In this document: positions 52,598-61,611 of the stretch, piece after piece | How positions within the stretch are numbered: the first letter of the stretch is position 1 | How the letters are laid out: the number at the start of each line of letters is the position of its first letter | NCBI RefSeq assembly: GCF_002257565.1 | Contig: NZ_CP022736.1 | Coordinates: forward strand, 1,922,001-1,986,000 | Source of the DNA: Herbaspirillum sp. meg3 | Lineage (GTDB): Bacteria > Pseudomonadota > Gammaproteobacteria > Burkholderiales > Burkholderiaceae_D | DNA length: 64,000 nt | Direction of reading: 5' to 3' | Notes under the pieces: model-generated | What the model saw: only the letters and a program-made list of their open reading frames with translations | The model's database searches: none | What the model was told of the DNA's origin: nothing | Position numbers and translations under genes: made by a program

Positions 52598-55114
52598 TTG
52601 AGCCAATTTCCCTATACCATTCCCAGCCGCGAGGAAATTCTCGGCATCCTGCGCACCTCTTCGGGCGCGCAAAACGCGATGACACTGGCTTCTGCCCTCA
52701 GCGTCAAGCCGGAAGAGATGGATGGCCTGACGCGACGCCTGAATGCGATGGAACGTGACGGTCAGATCAAGCCCGACCGCGCCGGCAACTACAAGCTGAC
52801 GCATTCCCCAGATTTCATCGAAGGCCGTGTCAGCAGCCATCGTGACGGTTTTGGTTTCCTCTTGCCGGAGGACGGCAGCGCCGACATTTTTCTGCCCGAG
52901 AAAGAAATGCAGAAGGTCTTGCATGGCGACCGTGTCCAGGCGCGCATCATCGGCACTGATCGCCGCGGACGTCCGGAAGGCACGATTGTTGAAGTGGTCT
53001 CGCGCGCCAATACGCATGTCATCGGCCGCTTGCTTAATGAGAATGGCGTCTGGGTAGTGGCGCCTGAAGACAAGCGTATCGGGCAGGACGTGATCCTCGC
53101 CGGTTCGCCGGGCAAGGCCAAGGCAGGGCAGGTGGTCAGTGTTGAGTTGACCGAACAGCCTTCGCGTTACACACAGCCTGTCGGCAAGATTGCAGAAATC
53201 CTCGGCGACATCGACGATCCGGGTATGGAAATCGAAATCGCCGTGCGCAAGTATGGCGTGCCGCATGAATTTTCCGAAGCAGCCAAGAAGTTGGCCGCAA
53301 AGCTGCCGGGCGAAGTCAAACCGGCCGATCTGAACGACCGCGTTGATTTGCGCGACGTGCCACTGGTGACCATTGATGGCGAAGATGCGCGCGACTTCGA
53401 CGATGCGGTCTATTGTGAACCGATCAAGATCGGCCGCGCCAAGGGCTATCGTCTGATCGTTGCGATTGCCGACGTCAGTCACTATGTGAAGCCGAACGAC
53501 GCGCTCGACGTGGATGCGCTGGAGCGCAGCACGTCGGTGTATTTTCCGCGCCGGGTGATACCAATGCTGCCCGAGAAGTTGTCGAACGGCTTGTGCTCAC
53601 TTAATCCTGACGTCGATCGTTTGACGCTGGTGTGCGATGCCGTGATTACCGCCAAAGGCGAGATCAAGGCTTACCAATTTTATCCGGCGGTGATTCATTC
53701 CGCAGCACGCCTGACGTATACCGAAGTTGCTGCAGTTCTCGCCAATACAAAAGGCCCGGAAGCTGCCAAGCGTGCCGGGTTGGTGCCGCATTTGCTGAAT
53801 CTGTATGAAGTCTTCCAGGCGCTGTTGCAGTCACGTCAGGCACGCGGTGCAATCGACTTCGAGACAACCGAAACCTATATCGTTTGCAATGCCGTCGGCA
53901 AGATTGAGAAAATCCTGCCGCGTACCCGCAATGACGCGCATCGCGTGATTGAAGAGTGCATGCTGGCAGCCAACGTCTGCGCAGCGGATCTGTTGAAGCG
54001 TCACGAGCATCCGGGTCTGTATCGCGTCCACGCCGGGCCGACCAAAGAACGTCTCAACCAGTTGCGTACTTTCCTCAAGCAAATCGGCCTGAGTCTTGGC
54101 GGCGGCGATAGCCCGAGTGCATCTGATTACGCCGAGTTGATGCCGAAGATCAAAGTGCGTCCGGATGCCTTGCTGATTCAGACGATGCTGCTGCGTTCCA
54201 TGCAACAAGCCGTGTACAGCCCCGAAAACATCGGCCACTTCGGCTTGTCGTATGAATCCTATGCGCACTTCACCAGCCCGATTCGTCGCTATCCGGATTT
54301 GCTGACGCATCGCGCCATCAAGGCGATCCTGTTGGGCAAGCGTTACGATCCGAAGGGCATCGATACCAGCGTGCTGAACACCATGCTGTCGCCCGCGGCA
54401 CGCAAGGCGCAGGCATTGGATCGCGCCAACGGCAAGAAGAAACCGGAAAGCAGCGTCGCCATCTGGGAAGCGCTGGGCATTCACTGTTCCGCCAATGAGC
54501 GCCGTGCCGATGAAGCATCGCGCGACGTTGAAGCATGGCTCAAGTGCTACTTCATCCGCGACAAGCTGGGTGAAGAGTTCACCGGCACCATCTCGGGTGT
54601 GGCCACATTCGGCATCTTCGTTCAGCTCGACGCGTTGTATATCGAAGGCATGGTTCACGTCACCGAACTGGGTGCGGATTACTTCCAGTACGACGAAGCG
54701 CGTCATGAGTTGCGCGGCGAGCGCACCGGTATCCGCTATCAGTTGACCGACCGTGTAACGGTACAGGTCAGCCGTGTCGATCTGGATGCGCGCAAGATTG
54801 ATCTGCGTCTGGTGACCGAGCCGGGTATCCGTACGATTTTGAAGAATGAGGCGCGTCGCGCTGAGAATGCGCAACAAGCCCGCAGCAAGGCAGGCGCAGG
54901 CAAAGGCGCACCGGCGGCCCGGGCCGGTGGTGGTGCTAAGGCAGCACCCGCCCCAGCGGCAGCAAAAACTGCCAAGGGTGCGAATAAGGGGGCGAACACG
55001 CCAAAGGCAGCAAGCAAATCCGGCAAAGCTTTGCCGCGAGTGAAGGGCGGGATTGAGTCGGACCGCAAGCGTCCAGCCAAGGGTTTTTCCCGCCCAAGCA
55101 AGAAAAATCGCTGA
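52598..55114 (+). CDS. rnr: Ribonuclease R
   Basis: This 838-residue 3-prime-to-5-prime exoribonuclease degrades structured RNA. An N-terminal helix-turn-helix (SREEILGILRTSSGAQNAMT) is followed by cold-shock domains (GRVSSHRDGFGFLLPEDG). The RNB catalytic domain contains DGEDARDFDDAVY (Asp260-Asp269), an S1 domain lies near residues 650-735, and the tail is basic Ala/Lys/Gly-rich. I chose TTG 52598 because it gives the family N terminus (SQFPYTIPSREEIL); no ATG is in frame between it and the upstream stop, and CTG 52586 is the other option. No clear ribosome binding site. Confidence 0.93.
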   Translation: MSQFPYTIPSREEILGILRTSSGAQNAMTLASALSVKPEEMDGLTRRLNAMERDGQIKPDRAGNYKLTHSPDFIEGRVSSHRDGFGFLLPEDGSADIFLPEKEMQKVLHGDRVQARIIGTDRRGRPEGTIVEVVSRANTHVIGRLLNENGVWVVAPEDKRIGQDVILAGSPGKAKAGQVVSVELTEQPSRYTQPVGKIAEILGDIDDPGMEIEIAVRKYGVPHEFSEAAKKLAAKLPGEVKPADLNDRVDLRDVPLVTIDGEDARDFDDAVYCEPIKIGRAKGYRLIVAIADVSHYVKPNDALDVDALERSTSVYFPRRVIPMLPEKLSNGLCSLNPDVDRLTLVCDAVITAKGEIKAYQFYPAVIHSAARLTYTEVAAVLANTKGPEAAKRAGLVPHLLNLYEVFQALLQSRQARGAIDFETTETYIVCNAVGKIEKILPRTRNDAHRVIEECMLAANVCAADLLKRHEHPGLYRVHAGPTKERLNQLRTFLKQIGLSLGGGDSPSASDYAELMPKIKVRPDALLIQTMLLRSMQQAVYSPENIGHFGLSYESYAHFTSPIRRYPDLLTHRAIKAILLGKRYDPKGIDTSVLNTMLSPAARKAQALDRANGKKKPESSVAIWEALGIHCSANERRADEASRDVEAWLKCYFIRDKLGEEFTGTISGVATFGIFVQLDALYIEGMVHVTELGADYFQYDEARHELRGERTGIRYQLTDRVTVQVSRVDLDARKIDLRLVTEPGIRTILKNEARRAENAQQARSKAGAGKGAPAARAGGGAKAAPAPAAAKTAKGANKGANTPKAASKSGKALPRVKGGIESDRKRPAKGFSRPSKKNR

Positions 55115-55212
55115 CGCCGGCGGCGCCTTTCTTAACGCGGCGTCACGGCAGTAGCGTTAACCATGCGCTGAAGGAGACTGAGCCGTAAGGTTTGGTCTTT
55201 TCAGCGCCGACT

Positions 55213-55249
55213 TATTTAGTGAGTTATTTAGTGAAGCAGTATTTAGTGA
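55213..55249. repeat. Three short direct repeats upstream of rlmB
   Basis: TATTTAGTGA occurs at 55213-55222, 55225-55234 and 55240-55249, just before the rlmB ATG at 55263. This could be a local slippage expansion, or binding sites controlling rlmB. The last copy is followed by GAAGCAGGG, the probable ribosome binding site. Confidence 0.7.
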
Positions 55250-55262
55250 AGAAGCAGGGCAC

Positions 55263-56000
55263 ATGAAAAGTAAAATGATTTTTGGCTTCCACGCCGTCAC
55301 CTCGCGTATCCGTCACGAGGCATCGTCGGTCGAGGAATTGTATGTCGATTCCGAGCGTAACGACGCTCGCATGCGCGATCTGCTGCACGCAGCCAAGGCT
55401 GCCGGCGTACGCATCATCCAGGCAGACGATCAGCGCCTGTCGAATATTGTCGGCACCCGCCGTCATCAGGGCGTCGTCGCCAAGGCCGGCGAGCTGTCCC
55501 TGGCGCGCAATCTGGACGAACTGCTCGACGTTGTCGAAGGCCCGCCATTGCTGTTGATCCTCGATGGCATTACCGATCCGCATAACCTGGGCGCTTGCCT
55601 GCGCGTTGCAGATGGCGCCGGTGCACACGCGGTGATCGCGCCGAAGGATCGCGCGGTCGGCCTGAACGCGACGGCGGCCAAAGTTGCCAGCGGTGCGGCA
55701 GAAACCGTTCCTTATATCACCGTGACCAATCTGGCGCGCACCATGCGCGACCTCAAGGATCGCGGCGTCTGGCTGATCGGCATGGCTGATGATGCAGACA
55801 AGGATTTGTACGCAGGCGATTTCTCCGGCCCGACCGCGTTGGTTATGGGTTCGGAAGGTGAAGGCATGCGCCGCCTGACGCGTGAAACCTGCGATATTCT
55901 GGTCAGCATCCCCATGTTCGGCTCGGTCGAGAGCCTGAATGTCTCCGTCGCTTCCGGCGTCTGTCTGTACGAAGCGCGCCGGCAGCGTCTGCCCAAGTAA
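55263..56000 (+). CDS. rlmB: 23S rRNA (guanosine-2-prime-O)-methyltransferase RlmB
   Basis: This 245-residue SPOUT enzyme methylates G2251 in the peptidyl-transferase P loop. An N-terminal substrate-binding domain (FGFHAVTSRIRHEASSVEEL) precedes the knot domain with LDGITDPHNLGACLRVADG, MGSEGEGMRRLTRE and SLNVSVASGVCLYEARRQR, the three TrmH motifs. It follows rnr in the conserved rnr-rlmB order. Confidence 0.95.
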   Translation: MKSKMIFGFHAVTSRIRHEASSVEELYVDSERNDARMRDLLHAAKAAGVRIIQADDQRLSNIVGTRRHQGVVAKAGELSLARNLDELLDVVEGPPLLLILDGITDPHNLGACLRVADGAGAHAVIAPKDRAVGLNATAAKVASGAAETVPYITVTNLARTMRDLKDRGVWLIGMADDADKDLYAGDFSGPTALVMGSEGEGMRRLTRETCDILVSIPMFGSVESLNVSVASGVCLYEARRQRLPK

Positions 56001-56005
56001 TATTG

Positions 56006-56036
56006 GGCAGCCCGCCGGGATCCCCGGCGGGTAATA
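56006..56036 (+). terminator. Stem-loop after rlmB
   Basis: CCCGCCGGG at 56011-56019 pairs perfectly with CCCGGCGGG at 56023-56031 around ATC, flanked by AATATT on both sides. The following sequence is TAATATTTCC, so termination strength is uncertain. Confidence 0.55.
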
Positions 56037-56140
56037 TTTCCTCGTGTGATCCCATTCTTGACGTCAGGAAAGCCTGTCCGTCTTCGGCAAACCTGACGGT
56101 AAACGATTAAGATTGCACATTCTGCATTGACAGCCACATT

Positions 56141-56890
56141 ATGTTTACTCAACTTCGAGAAGATATTTCCAGCATCATTGAACGCGATCCTGCTGCGCGC
56201 AACGCCTGGGAAGTCTTGACCTGTTATCCGGGCTTGCACGCGGTCGTTCTGCACCGCATCGCGCATAGCTGCTGGAACAGCGGCTTGAAGTGGCTGGGGC
56301 GCTTTATCTCCCAGCTGGCGCGATGGTTCACGGGTATCGAAATCCATCCGGGTGCGACCATCGGCCGGCGTGTGTTCATCGACCATGGATTCGGCGTGGT
56401 GATCGGTGAAACAGCGGAAATCGGCGACGACTGTACGATTTATCAGGGTGTGACGCTGGGCGGTACTTCGCTTAATAAGGGGGCCAAACGTCATCCTACG
56501 CTGGGCCGCGGCGTGATCATCGGCGCCGGTGCGCAAGTGCTGGGCGGTTTCACCGTCGGAGACGGCGCCAAGGTCGGCTCGAACGCCGTGGTTGTCAAAG
56601 AGGTGCCTCCGGGCGCCACAGCCATTGGTAACCCGGCGCGCGTCGTGCAAAAGGTGCCTCAGGATCCTCGCGAACAAGCTGCGGCACGCATGTTCGCGGC
56701 ATATGGTGTGACCCCGAATGGTGACGATCCCTTGTCGAAGGCGTTGCACGGTTTGATCGATCAGGCTGCTGCGCAAGAGCACCAGATCGAGGTGATTCTT
56801 GCTGCGATCAAGTCTGCAGGTATCGGCTGCGAAAAGCTGAAGGAATTGGAGAAGTTCGACGCGGCACAGTTGAATAAACTGGTCGAGTAG
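56141..56890 (+). CDS. cysE: Serine O-acetyltransferase
   Basis: This 249-residue enzyme acetylates serine for cysteine synthesis. The N-terminal helical part (DISSIIERDPAARNAWEVL, then YPGLHAVVLHRIAHS) leads to a left-handed beta-helix with hexapeptide repeats (HPGATIGRRVFIDHGFGVVIGE). The catalytic Asp/His loop and GVTLGGTS follow. Length is of the short type common in betaproteobacteria and Gram-positives. No strong ribosome binding site is visible before the ATG. Confidence 0.94.
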   Translation: MFTQLREDISSIIERDPAARNAWEVLTCYPGLHAVVLHRIAHSCWNSGLKWLGRFISQLARWFTGIEIHPGATIGRRVFIDHGFGVVIGETAEIGDDCTIYQGVTLGGTSLNKGAKRHPTLGRGVIIGAGAQVLGGFTVGDGAKVGSNAVVVKEVPPGATAIGNPARVVQKVPQDPREQAAARMFAAYGVTPNGDDPLSKALHGLIDQAAAQEHQIEVILAAIKSAGIGCEKLKELEKFDAAQLNKLVE

Positions 56891-56927
56891 TCAGCGTTGA
56901 AACGAGTCTGAAGTCGAGGGTAGGAAT

Positions 56928-56961
56928 AAAAAAAGAGGAGCAGATTAGCTCCTCTTTTTTT
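56928..56961. terminator. Bidirectional terminator between cysE and lpxH
   Basis: AAAAAAAGAGGAGC at 56928-56941 pairs perfectly with GCTCCTCTTTTTTT at 56948-56961 around a 6-base loop. It serves the convergent cysE and lpxH ends. Confidence 0.93.
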
Positions 56962-56996
56962 GTCCGTAATGACCAGGCGGACTTGCTCAGCGATAC

Positions 56997-57791
56997 CTAT
57001 TTCAACTCCGTACCAGCAGCATCGAAACGATGCAGAACGCCGTCTGCAGTCAGGCTCATCCAGCCGCCGCGTGCAGGCTCAACGTCGTATTCCCAATCGG
57101 GCAAAACGTAGCGAAGACGTGTTGCTGTGCCTGACTCGTCGACATGGAGGGCGGGGCGGTGCGTATGCCCGTGAATCAGGGTCTGCGTGCCGGTCTGGTC
57201 GTAGAGCGTGCGTACGGCCTCGGCATTGACGTCCATGATGTCGTAGGATTTCTCTTTATTGGCATCCTTGCTGTTCTGACGTACGCCTTCAATGATGGCC
57301 TTGCGCTGAGCCAGTGGCATGCCAAGAAACTGCTGCTGCCATGCCGGTTGACGTACCTGCGCACGGAAAGCCATGTAGGCCGTGTCATCGGTGCATTGCG
57401 CATCGCCATGCGCCAGCGTGATATCGCGACCGGCGAGGTGGATGACGTGCGGATCGTCGAGGATCGTCAGTCCGGCAGCTTCCGCAAAAGCGGCGCCGAC
57501 CAAAAAATCGCGATTACCTGCAATCCAGTAGATCGCCACGCCGCTGTCGCTGACGCGGCGCAGTGCGTTGACGATGTCGCTGTTGTACGGCGTCTCGATA
57601 TCGTCGTCACCGGCCCAGTATTCGAAGATGTCACCGAGCAGATAAAGCTGTTCGGCCCGGCTCGCATGCTGGTTCAGAAAGTCGTAGAACGCCTGCGTCG
57701 TGCGTGGCAGACTGGCCTGCAAATGCAGGTCGGAAATAAAAAGCGCAACCGCTGTGGGTTGCGCTTCTTGTACAGATGAAGTGTTCGTCAT
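56997..57791 (-). CDS. lpxH: UDP-2,3-diacylglucosamine diphosphatase LpxH
   Basis: This 264-residue calcineurin-like metallophosphoesterase makes lipid X in lipid A synthesis. Metal-ligand motifs are all present: ISDLHL, LLGDIFEYWAGDD, AGNRDFLVG, LAHGDAQCTDD and IHGHTHRP. Length is close to E. coli LpxH (240). It is the last gene of the minus-strand run ppiA-ppiB-lpxH, which lies downstream of the L,D-transpeptidase gene. The ppiB-lpxH pairing is common in proteobacteria. Confidence 0.95.
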   Translation of the reverse strand: MTNTSSVQEAQPTAVALFISDLHLQASLPRTTQAFYDFLNQHASRAEQLYLLGDIFEYWAGDDDIETPYNSDIVNALRRVSDSGVAIYWIAGNRDFLVGAAFAEAAGLTILDDPHVIHLAGRDITLAHGDAQCTDDTAYMAFRAQVRQPAWQQQFLGMPLAQRKAIIEGVRQNSKDANKEKSYDIMDVNAEAVRTLYDQTGTQTLIHGHTHRPALHVDESGTATRLRYVLPDWEYDVEPARGGWMSLTADGVLHRFDAAGTELK

Positions 57792-57814
57792 CGGAGAAAG
57801 TGAAAGGCGACGAC

Positions 57815-58303
57815 TTAGACGACTTCTGCTTTTTCGATCACGACGTCTTCAACCGGCACGTCGGCAAACATGCCGGAGCGGGTGGTTTTGACCGCCTTGA
57901 TCTTGTCGACCACGTCCATGCCTTCGATGACCTTGCCGAATACACAGTAGCCCCAACCGTCCTGGCCTGGGAAGTCGAGGAAGCTGTTGTTCTTGACGTT
58001 GATGAAGAACTGAGCCGATGCCGAATGCGGGGCCGAAGTGCGGGCCATTGCCAGTGTGTATGGCTCGTTCTTGAGACCGTTCTTGGCTTCGTTCTCAACC
58101 GGATCGTTGGTTGGCTTTTGCTTCATGCCTGGCTCAAAGCCGCCGCCTTGCACCATGAAACCATCGATCACGCGATGGAAAATGGTGCCTGCGTAGTGGC
58201 CCGAATTAACGTAGGCGAGGAAGTTTTCAACTGTCTTTGGTGCTTTTTCTGCTTCGAGTTCGACCTTGAAGCTACCGTGGTTGGTGGTGAAGAGAACAGC
58301 CAT
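57815..58303 (-). CDS. ppiB: Cytoplasmic peptidyl-prolyl cis-trans isomerase B (cyclophilin)
   Basis: This 162-residue cyclophilin has no signal peptide. Catalytic features are FHRVIDGFMVQGGGFEPGM and ARTSAPHSASAQFFINVKNN. It accelerates prolyl isomerisation in protein folding. It lies 23 bases upstream of lpxH and is preceded by its secreted paralogue, with which it shares most core motifs. Confidence 0.95.
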   Translation of the reverse strand: MAVLFTTNHGSFKVELEAEKAPKTVENFLAYVNSGHYAGTIFHRVIDGFMVQGGGFEPGMKQKPTNDPVENEAKNGLKNEPYTLAMARTSAPHSASAQFFINVKNNSFLDFPGQDGWGYCVFGKVIEGMDVVDKIKAVKTTRSGMFADVPVEDVVIEKAEVV

Positions 58304-58394
58304 GAGAATCCCTTTTGTGTAAATAATAAAAATGAAATGCTAAAAACCGGTGTGAATGCTTGCGCTTATTGACATTGCGTGAACTTGCGCGAGC

Positions 58395-58979
58395 TTACTT
58401 GAGCACCGTCGCCGACTGGATCACGACCGGCGTCAAAGGCACATCGTCAAACATGCCGCTGCTGCCGGTACGAACCTGTTTGATCTTGTCGACCACGTCG
58501 GTGCCTTGTACTACCTTGCCGAATACTGCGTAGCCCCAGCCATCACGGCTCGGATAGTCGAGCGGACGGTTGTTGGCGACATTGATGAAGAACTGTGCCG
58601 CAGCCGATTGCGGGTCGGACGTACGTGCCATGGCGATAGTATACGCTTCGTTTTTCAAACCGTTCTTAGCCTCGTTCTTGATCGGTGCCTGCGTCGGTTT
58701 TTCGCGCATGTTCTGATCGAAGCCGCCGCCCTGGATCATGAAGCTGCCGATCACGCGATGGAAGATGGTGCCGTCGTACTGGCCGCTCTTGACGTACTTG
58801 AGGAAGTTGGCAGTGGTGATTGGCGCCTTGTCTGCATCCAGTTCGAGCACGATGTCGCCCATGCTGGTTTTAAGCTGCACGCGTGGCGCGTCAGCGGCGT
58901 GTGCCATCAAGGCAGCACCGGACAACGACAGGGCAGCGATGCATTGCAGCAACTTGCGACGGGAAAGGGCTTGAATCAT
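58395..58979 (-). CDS. ppiA: Exported peptidyl-prolyl cis-trans isomerase A (cyclophilin)
   Basis: This 194-residue paralogue of the adjacent PpiB has a signal peptide (LLQCIAALSLSGAALMAHA, likely cut after AHA). The region SRRKLLQ before the hydrophobic core has two arginines in twin-arginine-like spacing, so Tat export is possible but unproven. Core motifs are FHRVIGSFMIQGGGFDQNM and ARTSDPQSAAAQFFINVANN. It probably acts in periplasmic folding. Confidence 0.92.
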   Translation of the reverse strand: MIQALSRRKLLQCIAALSLSGAALMAHAADAPRVQLKTSMGDIVLELDADKAPITTANFLKYVKSGQYDGTIFHRVIGSFMIQGGGFDQNMREKPTQAPIKNEAKNGLKNEAYTIAMARTSDPQSAAAQFFINVANNRPLDYPSRDGWGYAVFGKVVQGTDVVDKIKQVRTGSSGMFDDVPLTPVVIQSATVLK

Positions 58980-59086
58980 GTTACTTCCTTACTAGGTGAG
59001 GTAGTGAGAATCGGCTTGCCGTCAATGCGCGGATCGCTCTGGTTCAGCGGCGATCCGTGATGACGAAGGCATTCGGATGGGACAGA

Positions 59087-60343
59087 TCAGGCAGTGCCTT
59101 CGTAGACGATCTTCCATTGCAATCCCTCTTTTTGCCAGTACTGGCGCTTGCGGACCGCGTTCTTGTTTTTGCCGACAGAGGTTTCCTGTACGAAGGTGCT
59201 GACGATCATTTCGTCCTTGCCAGGATAGCGGTACAAGCTCAGGTCACGCACTTTGACACTGGAAGGACGCGCGCCGTTCAGGCTTTTTTGCTGGCGGCCG
59301 AACCAGGTGCTCAGGCTTTCGCCGAGGTTGGAGCGGAAAGTCGGAGAATAATTGGCCAATACCTTGTCGGCATCGGTGGCTTCCATGTCCTGCTGCCACT
59401 GATCCATGAATTTGCTGGCAAAGCCGCGTTCCTTGTCCCATTCTTTCTTGTCGACAAATTGCACACCATCGCTGATGACAACCACGGTCTTGCCGACTTC
59501 CGCTGTGGCGTAGAGACTTTGCAGATCCGGGTTGGCAAGCACGACGCAGCCGTCGGAAGACAGCGGCGGACGGCTGAAATTGTCGGATGGTGTACCGTGC
59601 AGCCAGATGCCTGAGCCGCTGCGTCCGTTGCGCTTATCCCACTCGTTCGGGTAATTGAGCGGCAGGGCGCCGGTGCCGTAGAAGTCAGGCAGCTTTGGAC
59701 CGGGGATGCGTGCATTGACGTAGTACACGCCGATCGGTGTGCGCTGATCGCCTTCACGCGACTTGTTGACGCCGTAGCGTCCTTGCGAAATGTAATAGTC
59801 AGTGATGAACCTGAGCTGACCGCCCTGATTTTCATAGACATACATGCGCGAGCGCGAAGTATCGACCACCAGCACGTTCTTCTGGTCGTCGCCGACCTGC
59901 AAGACCGGTTTCGGAACCAGGCTTGGGTTGGGGCGTTCTTGCAGTGACTTGATGCGCACCATTGCTTCGGCGCGCAAGTCCTTGAGTTTGTCGGCAGGCG
60001 CATCGGCAATGGCGCCAAAGCTCTTGACCGGGCGTACGTGCATCATCAGCAAGTCGCCGCGTACCAGGTGGCCAAGGCGGAAGTGCGGATAGGCCGCGAC
60101 CAGCGCATCGGCTTTGGCCTGCGCTTCTTGCAAACGATTGTTGCCGAGGTCTTTGTAGACTTCGATCAGCAAGGCTTCGGGATCGGGCTTGCGCATCTCC
60201 GACTGCAAGGCCTGAGGCGGAATCGCCGAAGAGGAGGCAACGCTGCCTGCAACCGGCGTCAACGCCAGGCAAGCCAGAATCAGCCGTACAAAGGCTGATG
60301 GCAAAGGAGAACCTTTGCCTTGATGTGCAGCGAAACGAACCAT
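59087..60343 (-). CDS. YafK/ErfK-type L,D-transpeptidase-like protein with C-terminal NTF2-like domain
   Basis: This 418-residue protein has a signal peptide (FVRLILACLALTPVAGSVASS), a helical region, a YkuD-type catalytic domain at about residues 150-290 and a C-terminal domain from about 320. His249 (GIWLHGTPSDN) and Cys266 (SSDGCVVL) fit the L,D-transpeptidase Cys-His pair, but the usual SHGCVR is SDGCVV, so the Arg and second His are missing, as in YafK/DpaA-like amidases. It probably acts on peptidoglycan cross-links or anchored lipoproteins. ATG 60343 overlaps the stop of the upstream TPR gene (TAATG). Confidence 0.85.
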   Translation of the reverse strand: MVRFAAHQGKGSPLPSAFVRLILACLALTPVAGSVASSSAIPPQALQSEMRKPDPEALLIEVYKDLGNNRLQEAQAKADALVAAYPHFRLGHLVRGDLLMMHVRPVKSFGAIADAPADKLKDLRAEAMVRIKSLQERPNPSLVPKPVLQVGDDQKNVLVVDTSRSRMYVYENQGGQLRFITDYYISQGRYGVNKSREGDQRTPIGVYYVNARIPGPKLPDFYGTGALPLNYPNEWDKRNGRSGSGIWLHGTPSDNFSRPPLSSDGCVVLANPDLQSLYATAEVGKTVVVISDGVQFVDKKEWDKERGFASKFMDQWQQDMEATDADKVLANYSPTFRSNLGESLSTWFGRQQKSLNGARPSSVKVRDLSLYRYPGKDEMIVSTFVQETSVGKNKNAVRKRQYWQKEGLQWKIVYEGTA

Positions 60344-61611
60344 TACCCTCCCGAGCGCTCCTGTTTGATCAGCCACTTGTTGCCCTGTTTAACCAGGATC
60401 AATGTCTTGCGGCTATTAACTGTCAGACGGTTGGAATTATATATCTGACGGAAGCGGACGGTGGCAGTGTCATTTTTGATCGTGACCTGAGGGACATCGA
60501 CCTTGACGCTGATATGGCCCTTTTCCTCGATGCGGGCGCGGCGTTCGTCAGCCCAATCCTTGCGCGATTCGCCCTTTGGCGTCTGGAAATCGCTTGCGTA
60601 CGCGGCCAGGTAGGACTTCACGTCCATATCGCTCCAGGCTTTTGCCCAGTTGTTGACGGCATTGAGGACAACCGTCTTGTCCTTGTCGGCACGCGCAGCT
60701 TCAGCGGCTTTTTCCGCTTTCTCAGCAGCCTTTTCAGCGGCCTTGTCTGCTTTGCTTGGTTTCTCAGTCTTGTCGGCCGGTTTTTCAGCAGGTTTCTCGG
60801 CTGGCTTTTCGACCGGCTTCTCTACGGGTTTTTCAACTGGCTTGGGCTTTTCAGGAGCAGGTGCCGGTTTTGCCGGCGCAACAGGTTCCGGCTTTGGCTC
60901 GGGCTTCTTCACTTCGGGAACCTGTGCCGGGGTTGGTGCCGGCGCAGGAGTGACCGATGTAGCAGGGGCAGCAGGCGCACTCACAGCCGGCGACTTGCTG
61001 CCATTGGTGTTGGCGCTGGCGAGCTTGGGAATGGTGCCGCCGGTAATGTTGCCGGTCAGCGTGCGCACCAGCGTCAGTTTCGGTTGCGGTACGTTGCTGC
61101 CCGGATCAATCTGCAAAGCTTTGTCGTAGGCCTGGCTCGCCAGCTTGGCGTAGACGTCGCCCAGGTTTTCCAGCGCGGTTGCGTACGTAGGATTGGTATG
61201 AATTGCCATGTCCAGTGTCGCGCGCGCCTTGTCATATTGACCATTGGCGGCATACAGCACTGCCAGATTGTTATACGGCTCAGGCAGGTCGGGGAAGTCT
61301 TCGGTCAGCTTGCTGAAGATCGCAATTGCTTCTGCTGACTTGTTCTGTTCTGCTAAGATCAGGCCTTTCACAAAGCGCATTTGCGCATCGCGCGGATGCT
61401 TTGCCAGAACGGCGTCGGTTTTTGCCAGGGCTTCAGGATACTGCCCGCTGCGCATGAGTTTGCTGATGTCCGAGACTTCGCTTGCTTGTGCCGAGTAGAT
61501 TGCGGCGATCAAGCCGGATAGAATAACGGTCTTGCTCAAAATGCCACGCAATGCATTGCGATATGGGTGCGGAGATGCAAGAAGCATGGTTTTCATCAAT
61601 GCTATACTCAA
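60343..61611 (-). CDS. Exported TPR protein with NTF2-like C-terminal domain
   Basis: This 422-residue protein (start 61611; ATG at 61596 also possible) has a signal peptide (ILSKTVILSGLIAAIYSAQA) and tetratricopeptide repeats at about 45-165 (GQYPEALAKTDAVLAKHPRD, PEPYNNLAVLYAANGQYDKA). A Pro/Lys/Glu-rich low-complexity linker (KPVEKPVEKPVEKPAEKPAE) leads to a C-terminal domain (about 325-422) that resembles the C terminus of the adjacent L,D-transpeptidase-like protein. The stop overlaps that gene by one base. A role in the cell envelope near peptidoglycan is likely, but no specific function is known to me. Confidence 0.8.
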   Translation of the reverse strand: MSIALMKTMLLASPHPYRNALRGILSKTVILSGLIAAIYSAQASEVSDISKLMRSGQYPEALAKTDAVLAKHPRDAQMRFVKGLILAEQNKSAEAIAIFSKLTEDFPDLPEPYNNLAVLYAANGQYDKARATLDMAIHTNPTYATALENLGDVYAKLASQAYDKALQIDPGSNVPQPKLTLVRTLTGNITGGTIPKLASANTNGSKSPAVSAPAAPATSVTPAPAPTPAQVPEVKKPEPKPEPVAPAKPAPAPEKPKPVEKPVEKPVEKPAEKPAEKPADKTEKPSKADKAAEKAAEKAEKAAEAARADKDKTVVLNAVNNWAKAWSDMDVKSYLAAYASDFQTPKGESRKDWADERRARIEEKGHISVKVDVPQVTIKNDTATVRFRQIYNSNRLTVNSRKTLILVKQGNKWLIKQERSGG

